DNA of 11,324 nt from Flavobacteriales bacterium UBA5939 (GTDB lineage: Bacteria > Bacteroidota > Bacteroidia > Flavobacteriales > Schleiferiaceae), in contig DJCX01000129.1 of the NCBI GenBank assembly GCA_002430755.1, positions 1 to 11,324 on the forward strand, given 5' to 3'. Position 1 is the first letter of the stretch, and every line of letters starts with the position of its first letter. The notes beneath the pieces are model-generated. The model was not told where the DNA came from, did no database searches, and saw only the letters and a program-made list of their open reading frames with translations. This document shows, piece after piece, positions 1 through 5,996 of this stretch. The position numbers were made by a program, and so were the translations under genes.

Positions 1-498
1 GCTTTGGTCTACAATTTTGTGGATACACTCAGCCATGCTCGAACGGATGTTGAGGTCATTCGTGAATTGGCCTCGGACGATAATGCCTACCGCAGGGTTA
101 CCGCCACTTGGTTCGAAGGATCACCATTGCGTAAGGCCTTAAAATGGGCCGCGGAAAATGGATTTAAAGTGGTTTTGACTACGGATCATGGTACCGTAAA
201 TGTGAACAAGGCGACCAAGGTGGTTGGAACGCGCGATTTGACCACCAATCTCAGGTTTAAGAATGGAAATGGTATGAGTTATCAAGGCAAACACAGTTTT
301 GTGGTGAAGTCACCAGAAAAAATAGGCCTTCCTAAACATCACATCGTTGATGAATACATCTTCGCTCTGAACGATCATTTTTATGCCTATCCAAACAAAT
401 TCAATCATTACGTGAAATACTACCGCAACACGTATCAGCACGGTGGGGTATCTTTGGAGGAATTAATCATTCCATATGTCGTCCTTGACGCAAAATAA
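1..498 (+). CDS. porX: PorX-type response regulator with PglZ domain, C-terminal part (5' end outside window)
   Basis: This is the last 165 codons of a gene that is open through base 1. The fragment matches the C-terminal PglZ (alkaline-phosphatase superfamily) domain of PorX, the response regulator that, with the kinase PorY, controls type IX secretion genes in Bacteroidota. Visible landmarks are the metal-ligand-like TTDHG (residues 60-64 of the fragment) and QHGGVSLEEL (146-155), whose His fits the late metal ligand of the superfamily. PorX is normally just over 500 residues with an N-terminal receiver domain, so about two thirds of the protein, including the phospho-acceptor Asp, lies upstream. 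The stop codon sits 20 bases inside the next gene (tsaE), suggesting translational coupling. A stand-alone PglZ phosphatase of another type is possible but less likely, given the tsaE-ald neighbours that I recall beside porX in flavobacteria. Confidence 0.85.
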   Translation, partial: ALVYNFVDTLSHARTDVEVIRELASDDNAYRRVTATWFEGSPLRKALKWAAENGFKVVLTTDHGTVNVNKATKVVGTRDLTTNLRFKNGNGMSYQGKHSFVVKSPEKIGLPKHHIVDEYIFALNDHFYAYPNKFNHYVKYYRNTYQHGGVSLEELIIPYVVLDAK

Positions 499-949
499 TT
501 CAATCCGGTTTGAAGGCATAGGTCTCAACGATTTGCCTGAGGTAGCTAAAGCCATTCTAGATGCTTCTCAGCATCCTGTGAACCTTTTGCAAGCGCCCAT
601 GGGTAGTGGCAAAACGACACTGTGTAATGAACTGCTCAAACAGTGGGGTAGCGATAGGGCCGGATCCTCACCGACCTTTGCACTGATTGAGGAGCACAGC
701 GGACCCAGGGGCACTTTGTACCATGTGGATGCGTATAGAATTGACCACGAGGAAGAAGCCTACGACTTCGGTTTTGAAGAATACATAGAAACCGGACATC
801 CAATGTGGATCGAATGGGCCGAAAAAGTGGAATCTTTCTTACCTTACAGGGTAGGAGTCGTTTACATAAAATGGGAGAGTGAAAATTCACGAACGATTGA
901 ATTTTTCTCGGATGTAGCGGTCTCCGAAATACAATGGAACCATGAGTGA
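476..949 (+). CDS. tsaE: tRNA threonylcarbamoyladenosine biosynthesis ATPase TsaE
   Basis: TsaE (YjeE) is the small ATPase that works with TsaB and TsaD to put threonylcarbamoyl on A37 of ANN-decoding tRNAs (t6A) in the cytoplasm. The 157-residue length is usual for the family. Visible motifs are a P-loop APMGSGKTT (40-48), the family SPTF motif (65-68), HVDAYRI (83-89, equivalent to HFDLYRL) and WIEWAEKV (111-118, the Walker-B-like EWaE segment). The ATG at 476 lies inside the end of porX (23-base overlap), and the stop overlaps the start of ald by 8 bases, so the gene is embedded in an operon-like block. No Shine-Dalgarno sequence is seen, which is normal for Bacteroidota. The identification is firm from the combination of motifs. 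Confidence 0.95.
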   Translation: MSSLTQNNSIRFEGIGLNDLPEVAKAILDASQHPVNLLQAPMGSGKTTLCNELLKQWGSDRAGSSPTFALIEEHSGPRGTLYHVDAYRIDHEEEAYDFGFEEYIETGHPMWIEWAEKVESFLPYRVGVVYIKWESENSRTIEFFSDVAVSEIQWNHE

Positions 950-2153
950 ATATCTAAGCTGGTCGGAGACGGCTTGGGCGACGCAAGAAGAGCGTTTGGC
1001 CGTAGAGACTAAAGGAGCAAAACTTGTTATTGGCGTGCCGAAAGAGCGCGACATGGAGGAGAATAGAATATTACTCAACCCAGCGGCTGTGAGTGTATTG
1101 GTTCAAAATGGACACAACATTCTCGTGGAGACGGGTGCGGGGCTCTTGGCCGGTTGGGAGGATAGAGAATACGCAGACGCAGGCGCAGAAATTGCAGCAG
1201 AAGCCTCGGCAATTTTTCAATGCGACATCATCGCTAAGGTGGCGCCACCAACATCGGAGGAAATTGGGATGATGAAGGGCAACCAAACCTTGATTAGTGC
1301 CCTACAGTTAAGAACCCGTGATCGCAGTTTTTTCAAAGCACTTGCCGATAAAAAAATAACAGGTATTGCGCTTGAAGAAGTACGCGATGCTGAAGACCAA
1401 AGTGCCTTACGCATTGCCATGAGTGAGATTGCAGGTCAGCAAGCGGCACGATTAGGAGCAAACTTATTAGCGGACGGCTTATCGGGTAAACGGAAAGGAA
1501 AACTATTAGGCGGTGTGCCAGGTGTGGCGCCCGCGAGTGTAGTGATTATTGGTGCCGGTGTGGCAGCCATGTCTGCTGCAAGAGTGGCCAAGGGAATGGG
1601 CGCGTCAGTAGTGATGTTGGACACGAACATTAGCAAACTTCGCTATGCTTCTGAGCAGTTAGGTGGAGCAATAGTGACAGAACTTATACAGGATGTTGTG
1701 CTCAAGCAAAGGCTGGCTCAAGCCGATGTAGTCATTGGCGCATTATCACCCGTGGAGGGGCGAACTCCCATGGTCGTTACTGAAGACATGGTGGAAGCCA
1801 TGCCCATAGGTTCCGTTATCATTGATATTAGTATTGATAGCGGTGGTTGTTTCGAAACCTCTGAAATCACCTCGCACCGTGCGCCAACTTTCGTTAAACA
1901 CGATGTTTTACATTTTTGTGTGCCGAATATGAATAGCGCAGTTGGGAATACTTCAAGCATTGCAATGAGCAATATTGTTGGTCCTCTATTGCAGCAATTA
2001 TCTGACAATGGTGGTGTTCAAGATAGCCTGCACTATGATTTGAACATCCGTGCTGGACTGTATCTTTACCGCGGTCTTTTGACCAAGCGTCACCTGGGTG
2101 AACACTTCGATTTGCCGTATTCGAGTGACGCATTATTATTTGGTAACCTCTAA
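942..2153 (+). CDS. ald: Alanine dehydrogenase family protein (Bacteroidota type, catalytic His replaced by Gln)
   Basis: This 403-residue protein aligns along its length with L-alanine dehydrogenase (NAD-dependent alanine to pyruvate plus ammonia) and, more distantly, with the alpha subunit of proton-translocating transhydrogenase. Visible features are: the substrate-binding segment PKERDMEENRILL (33-45) with Arg42; IIAKV with Lys99; GGVPGV (190-195); the Rossmann motif GAGVAA (204-209) followed by Asp227 of MLDTN; DISIDSGGCFE (295-305) with Asp299; and VPNMNSAVGNTSS (327-339). About 26 residues precede the usual N-terminus; I recall a similar extension in Bacteroidota homologues. The segment LISALQL (118-124) aligns with the canonical LFTYLHL, so the general catalytic His (His96 of the M. 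tuberculosis enzyme) is Gln122 here. The ATG overlaps the tsaE stop. Alanine dehydrogenase is the best name, but activity cannot be assumed. Confidence 0.85.
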   Translation: MSEYLSWSETAWATQEERLAVETKGAKLVIGVPKERDMEENRILLNPAAVSVLVQNGHNILVETGAGLLAGWEDREYADAGAEIAAEASAIFQCDIIAKVAPPTSEEIGMMKGNQTLISALQLRTRDRSFFKALADKKITGIALEEVRDAEDQSALRIAMSEIAGQQAARLGANLLADGLSGKRKGKLLGGVPGVAPASVVIIGAGVAAMSAARVAKGMGASVVMLDTNISKLRYASEQLGGAIVTELIQDVVLKQRLAQADVVIGALSPVEGRTPMVVTEDMVEAMPIGSVIIDISIDSGGCFETSEITSHRAPTFVKHDVLHFCVPNMNSAVGNTSSIAMSNIVGPLLQQLSDNGGVQDSLHYDLNIRAGLYLYRGLLTKRHLGEHFDLPYSSDALLFGNL

Positions 2154-2167
2154 CCGCTCTTACATTC

Positions 2168-2536
2168 ATGGCTTTTTTACGTCGATTACTCTTCTATGCA
2201 ATAGGTATTGGGCTCGGAATCTTAATCGTTTTGGCATTCTTTGGCGATCGCGATTTCGATTATGCCTACGGTCCACAGGCGCGTGTCAGAAAGAACTTCA
2301 GAACCAAGGTGGTGGATTCTACTACGCTGGTTCAACCGTTGCTAGATCTAAGTAAGGACAGTCTTTATTACCGCGCTGTGGTTGACGGTCGTGTGGCCTT
2401 CGGTGCCAGTGAGCCGCGCAAAGAGCCTTGTGGTGAATATCTCGTTAGATTTTCATACGCGAGCTACGCCTACAAAATGGTATTGCAGAACTGTGATACC
2501 GTTAAGGTTTTACTATTGGAAAAGGATATCGACTAA
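2168..2536 (+). CDS. DUF4258-like membrane-anchored small protein
   Basis: This 122-residue protein has a basic N-terminus (MAFLRRLLF) followed by one hydrophobic helix at about 7-25, then a soluble part of roughly 95 residues. The segment DYAYGPQARVRKNFRTK (31-47) and a late conserved-looking Cys pair (PCGEYLV near 87, QNCDTV near 107) resemble the DUF4258-type proteins that, as I recall, follow ald in many flavobacterial genomes. The helix should anchor it in the inner membrane with the soluble part most likely periplasmic. The start is 14 bases after the ald stop, so it is probably co-transcribed with ald. Its stop TAA interlocks with the stop of the convergent proline dehydrogenase (4-base overlap). 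The function is unknown, and the family assignment is from memory of the motif. Confidence 0.7.
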   Translation: MAFLRRLLFYAIGIGLGILIVLAFFGDRDFDYAYGPQARVRKNFRTKVVDSTTLVQPLLDLSKDSLYYRAVVDGRVAFGASEPRKEPCGEYLVRFSYASYAYKMVLQNCDTVKVLLLEKDID

Positions 2537-3696
2537 CCTTTACGACGCTTTAGTTCTTTTTGAATGAGGCTGAGTTCTCGGCCGGTCTGGCCCTCAACAG
2601 AAGTATTTTCTTCAGCTCTTCTAAAGAGGTAGGGCAAGACATCTCTTACCGGTCCAAACGGCAAGTATTTGGCGGTGTTTAATCCTGCGGCCGCGGCATT
2701 GAAGCTGATGTGATCGCTCATTCCAAAGAGTTGGGCCACGTGAACATGTGCATGGTCAAGAGGGTAGCCTTGCTCCGAGAGTAATTCGGCGGCGAGAGCC
2801 ACACTATTTTCGTTGTGGGTGCCTATGACTACAGCCATGTGGTTGAGATGATTTAAAATCAAAGTCAGCGCTGCATTGTAATCCTTATCGGTGGACGCCT
2901 TATTAGGCTGTATAGGAGAAGTATAGCCCATACGAGATGCACGCTCCCGTTCTTTTTCCATGTAGGCGCCGCGTACAATTTTAACGGCGTAAATGAACCC
3001 TTCTTTCTTGGCAAGTTCTAGAGCATCTTTAAGTTGTACCAATCGGTCGTGCCGATACAGTTGGGCCGTGTTGTATACGATTGCCTTTCCTTGATTGTAG
3101 ATGCGCATGTATTGAATGGCCAAATCATCTACGGCAGGTTGAATCCAGCTTTCTTCTGCATCTACCATTACCGGGACGTCTAATTCATTGGCTTTTTCAA
3201 TGATTCGTCTCCAGCGTTCCAAGGTGTTCTCCCAGGATTTTTGCTCTTCTTGGTTAAGTGGATTTCCAAGACTTACTTTTTCGTAGATACCGATACTTCC
3301 CAAACCCGTTGGCTTGAAAACTCCGAAGGGCACGTCTGCATTATTTTGAGCGTATTCTAGGGTCTCAATGGTGGTGGCAAGAGTTCTGTCAAAATCTGCT
3401 TCTTGTGCCTTTCCTTCGACGCTGTAGTCTAAGATGGCACCTACACGACCTTCCGCCAGACGAGCAATCTGTGGTGTACACTCTACTACACTCTCTCCGC
3501 CACAGAACTGACGGAAAACAGTTGCCTTGACCAAGCCCTTGATAGGTAGGTGTAGGCGGAGGGACGCTAGAGTCATTGATTTCAGGGCACTAACGACGGA
3601 AGGTGAACTCAGGGTGGAGAACAACAGCTTGCTTTGGCGCAAGTCCATGTTGGTCTTCATTTTAAAGGCAATCTCCGTATTCGAAAAGTCGATCAT
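2533..3696 (-). CDS. Proline dehydrogenase (monofunctional, FAD-dependent)
   Basis: This enzyme oxidises L-proline to pyrroline-5-carboxylate with FAD, the first step of proline catabolism. It is probably membrane-associated, passing electrons to quinone. At 387 residues it is the short single-domain form without the P5C dehydrogenase part found in long PutA proteins. Motifs along the barrel are LDYSVEG (89-95), PVMVDAEESW (175-184), VKIVRGAYMEKE (238-249), GTHNENS (292-298), YLPFGPVRDVLPYL (344-357) and the substrate-binding signature RRAEEN (359-364), followed by the usual GQTGREL tail. An in-frame GTG lies 18 bases upstream (3714), but the ATG at 3696 is preferred: homologues I recall begin similarly (M-x-x-F-x-N-T-x-I/V-A-F), and a -7 promoter box at 3716-3723 would place the transcript start at or downstream of the GTG. 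It is divergent from aroB and convergent with the DUF4258 gene. Confidence 0.92.
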   Translation of the reverse strand: MIDFSNTEIAFKMKTNMDLRQSKLLFSTLSSPSVVSALKSMTLASLRLHLPIKGLVKATVFRQFCGGESVVECTPQIARLAEGRVGAILDYSVEGKAQEADFDRTLATTIETLEYAQNNADVPFGVFKPTGLGSIGIYEKVSLGNPLNQEEQKSWENTLERWRRIIEKANELDVPVMVDAEESWIQPAVDDLAIQYMRIYNQGKAIVYNTAQLYRHDRLVQLKDALELAKKEGFIYAVKIVRGAYMEKERERASRMGYTSPIQPNKASTDKDYNAALTLILNHLNHMAVVIGTHNENSVALAAELLSEQGYPLDHAHVHVAQLFGMSDHISFNAAAAGLNTAKYLPFGPVRDVLPYLFRRAEENTSVEGQTGRELSLIQKELKRRKG

Positions 3697-3715
3697 GCTC
3701 TGTGTTTTGGGCACT

Positions 3716-3723
3716 CAAATATA
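3716..3723 (-). promoter_or_regulatory. Bacteroidota -7 box for the proline dehydrogenase gene
   Basis: On the minus strand this reads TATATTTG, an exact match to the Bacteroidota sigma-ABfr -7 consensus TAnnTTTG. It lies 19 bases upstream of the ATG at 3696, predicting a leader of roughly 13-15 bases. I see no good TTTG -33 element about 19 bases further up. The same octamer occurs upstream of the LysR gene at 9424-9431. Confidence 0.55.
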
Positions 3724-3737
3724 GTGCTGAGAAGTGT

Positions 3738-3745
3738 TATTTTTG
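3738..3745 (+). promoter_or_regulatory. Possible -7 box for aroB (very short or no leader)
   Basis: The plus strand reads TATTTTTG, an exact TAnnTTTG match ending 4 bases before the aroB GTG at 3750. If used, transcription would begin at or within a few bases of the start codon, giving a leaderless or near-leaderless message. No clear -33 TTTG sits at the normal spacing; the nearest (3706-3709) is too far. It may be a chance match in T-rich sequence. Confidence 0.3.
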
Positions 3746-3749
3746 AAGT

Positions 3750-4781
3750 GTGAATACAACAGCATCCACCATTTTTTTTGGCGAAGACGGATTTACCGCT
3801 TTAGACCAATATTTATCGAACAACGAGCCTTCGAAGACTTTTGTTTTGGTGGATGAGAACACCAGTGACTGCATACCCGCTTTCGCTGAGAAACTCACTG
3901 CTTTAGATGCGGATTTTGAAATTTTAGAGATTCCCTCGGGTGAGGAGAGCAAGAGTTTAGAGTTGGTCAATCAACTTTGGTTGACCCTTCTAGAACATGG
4001 TGCTGATCGCAATGCACTTCTTATTAATCTTGGCGGTGGTGTAGTTGGTGATATCGGCGGCTTTGTGGCTTCGACCTATAAGCGCGGGATTCCCTTTATT
4101 CAAGTACCGACCTCATTGCTTGCCATGGTAGATGCTTCGGTTGGGGGCAAGACGGGAATCAATATTGGTGGTTTGAAAAATCAAGTAGGAACATTCTCCC
4201 AGCCGGACATGGTGGTGGTTGATGCTTCCTTTCTTGCTTCGCTTCCCGAAGAAGAGTGGGCGAGTGGCCACGGTGAGATGATCAAACATTCCCTGTTAAC
4301 CGGAACTGATTGGCCTGAGGTTTTGAGTTGGACGGTAAAAGATGATTTACAAGAGGAGATTCAACGTTCGGTAGCGATGAAAGCTGCAGTCGTTGAGTCC
4401 GATTTTAAAGAGAGCGGCCTTCGTAAAATCCTAAATCTAGGACACACCTTTGGCCATGCCTGGGAAAGTTTGATGCACAGCAAAGGCAACGGGATTTCAC
4501 ACGGTCGTGCAGTCATTCAAGGATTGCACGTCGCTTTGGTGTTAAGTCAGGAGCAAGCACTTCAGGCGGAATTGACGAAGAGATATCCTTGGGCAAATGT
4601 TTCAACGGAAGATTTCGAAGTGCTGTGGCACCATCAATTGGCTGATAAGAAAAATGAAAACGGTGAAGTTCAATTTGTACTTCTCGATCGTCTAGGTGCC
4701 CCCGCCTTCGGCAACCCCGTAAGTATAGAGACTTGGTCTGCGGCTTTACTTTGGTTAAATCAAAGTGCCGATGCTAGATAA
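3750..4781 (+). CDS. aroB: 3-dehydroquinate synthase
   Basis: AroB converts DAHP to 3-dehydroquinate, the second step of the shikimate pathway, using NAD and a divalent metal in the cytoplasm. The 343-residue length is usual. The nucleotide-binding GGGVVGDIGGFVAS (95-108), QVPTSLLAMVDASVGGKTG (118-136) and NLGHTFGHAWE (229-239) are all present. The expected metal ligands are Glu176 (GHGEMIKH), His232 and His251. The last ligand motif reads HGRAVIQG where HGExVAxG is commoner, but the ligand His is kept. The start is GTG at 3750: an in-frame TGA lies at 3744-3746, and no ATG occurs before codon 126. It is divergent from proline dehydrogenase, and its 3' end overlaps aroA, so the two are almost certainly translated from one message. 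Confidence 0.95.
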   Translation: MNTTASTIFFGEDGFTALDQYLSNNEPSKTFVLVDENTSDCIPAFAEKLTALDADFEILEIPSGEESKSLELVNQLWLTLLEHGADRNALLINLGGGVVGDIGGFVASTYKRGIPFIQVPTSLLAMVDASVGGKTGINIGGLKNQVGTFSQPDMVVVDASFLASLPEEEWASGHGEMIKHSLLTGTDWPEVLSWTVKDDLQEEIQRSVAMKAAVVESDFKESGLRKILNLGHTFGHAWESLMHSKGNGISHGRAVIQGLHVALVLSQEQALQAELTKRYPWANVSTEDFEVLWHHQLADKKNENGEVQFVLLDRLGAPAFGNPVSIETWSAALLWLNQSADAR

Positions 4782-5985
4782 TATTTCACTTCCGCATATT
4801 ACAAAGCCCGTACAAGGGACCTTTGAGTTGCCCCTTAGTAAAAGCATGGTCAATAGGGCGCTTCTTCTAGCCGCTATGTATCCTGAGATCACCTTAAGCG
4901 GTATGAGCACATCCAGCGACAGTGTTTATCTACAACAGGTACTCGACGGCTATTTGGGCGATAGCGCCATGGTTGGTGCAGGCGGTACCACCCTGAGATT
5001 TGCAACGGCATATTGGGCGTGTCAAGAAGGTGCGGAAATGGAACTTTACGGCACGGAACGCCTGAATAAGCGACCCATAGCGCCATTGGTAGATGCTCTA
5101 AATGCGTTAGGCGCTTCCGTCAGTTACACTGCGGTTGAAGGCGAGGCACCGTTGCGCATCCAAGGAAGAAATTTAAAAGGTGGACGTCTACATCTCGGCC
5201 ACGTGAGTAGCTCGCAATTCATCACTGCCTTGATGCTCGTTAGTCCTAAAATGGAGGAGGGATTGCATTTGACTTGGGACAGTGCTCCTTCACAGCCGTA
5301 TTTGGTGATGACAGCAGCCCTTTTGCGTGAGTCAGGATTTGAGGTACTACTAACTGCTGAGGAATTTAAAATTAGAGCAGGTCAAGAACCAAAGAAGGTG
5401 GAACTGTTCATTGAACGCGATTGGTCTGCAGTGGCCTTTTGGTGCGAAGTGGTGGCGCTGTCGAATGAGGCAAACATAGAATTGTTGGGATTTAAGCTAG
5501 AGAGCCTTCAAGGCGACAGTCGTGTACTGGATTACTTTGAGCCTTTAGGGGTGAAGAGCGCCTTTGAAAACGGCTCCTTGATATTGACCAAAAAGCCCAT
5601 ACTCCCATTGGGCAAGTTCACAGCAAATTTGATATCTGAACCAGACTTGGCACAAGCCCTGATCACGACGTTGTTGGTCACCAAGGTACCTTTTGAAATC
5701 CACGGTCTACAGACGTTAACAACCAAGGAAACGAATCGTATAGCCGCCTTAGAACATTTGGCACACACCTTAGGCGTAACTGTAAAGTCCACTCGAGACA
5801 GTTTGTCTTGTGCGGATTATCCTGATGTATTCACTAGCGGGCCTAAGTCCTATGATTCCTTAGAGGATCACAGGGTTGCCATGTCTTTAGCGCCATTGTC
5901 CTTGAGGTTTCCTATTACTATAAAAGACCCATCGGTGGTGGCCAAAAGCTATCCCGAATTTTGGAACCATTTCACTCAATTATAG
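4771..5985 (+). CDS. aroA: 3-phosphoshikimate 1-carboxyvinyltransferase (EPSP synthase)
   Basis: EPSP synthase joins shikimate 3-phosphate and phosphoenolpyruvate in the sixth step of the shikimate pathway. The protein has 404 residues, slightly shorter than the typical 425-450. Active-site elements in order are: SKSMVNR (23-29; Lys24, Ser25, Arg29), Asp50, GGTTLRF (71-77), NKRP (99-102), SSSQF (146-150), EPDLAQ (290-295; Asp292), KETNR (319-323), DHR (366-368) and AKSYPEF (391-397). The PEP-binding loop, normally N-A-G-T-A-M-R-P, is A-G-G-T-T-L-R-F here. The reading frame also allows a GTG at 4765, giving two extra residues; the ATG at 4771 is preferred. Either start overlaps the end of aroB, indicating translational coupling. 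The stop codon overlaps that of the convergent helix-hairpin-helix gene inside an inverted repeat. Confidence 0.94.
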   Translation: MLDNISLPHITKPVQGTFELPLSKSMVNRALLLAAMYPEITLSGMSTSSDSVYLQQVLDGYLGDSAMVGAGGTTLRFATAYWACQEGAEMELYGTERLNKRPIAPLVDALNALGASVSYTAVEGEAPLRIQGRNLKGGRLHLGHVSSSQFITALMLVSPKMEEGLHLTWDSAPSQPYLVMTAALLRESGFEVLLTAEEFKIRAGQEPKKVELFIERDWSAVAFWCEVVALSNEANIELLGFKLESLQGDSRVLDYFEPLGVKSAFENGSLILTKKPILPLGKFTANLISEPDLAQALITTLLVTKVPFEIHGLQTLTTKETNRIAALEHLAHTLGVTVKSTRDSLSCADYPDVFTSGPKSYDSLEDHRVAMSLAPLSLRFPITIKDPSVVAKSYPEFWNHFTQL

Positions 5986-5996
5986 GGCAGTGAAAT
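5969..5996. terminator. Inverted repeat spanning the aroA and HhH-gene stop codons, possible bidirectional terminator
   Basis: A perfect 8-bp inverted repeat, ATTTCACT at 5969-5976 and AGTGAAAT at 5989-5996, encloses a 12-base loop containing both convergent stop codons. Transcripts from either side would form the same stem. Because the arms are coding on opposite strands, aroA ends in HFTQL and the opposing protein in YFTAL. There is no following U-tract on either strand and the stem is AT-rich, so it is not a classical intrinsic terminator. Confidence 0.35.

Noticed and set aside
1718..2169. Two minus-strand frames (96 and 91 codons) within ald
   Set aside because: Shadows of a well-supported gene; no motif, start signal or independent promoter seen.
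2521..2541. AAAGG/CCTTT inverted repeat at the DUF4258/proline dehydrogenase junction as a terminator
   Set aside because: Only 5 bp with an 11-base loop and no adjoining U-tract; expected by chance in this much sequence.
3697..3714. GTG at 3714 as the proline dehydrogenase start
   Set aside because: The predicted promoter at 3716-3723 would start transcription at or downstream of it, and the ATG at 3696 matches the N-terminus recalled for homologues.
5532..5792. 86-codon minus-strand frame within aroA
   Set aside because: It lies wholly inside a gene with all family motifs intact, and its own product has no recognisable features.
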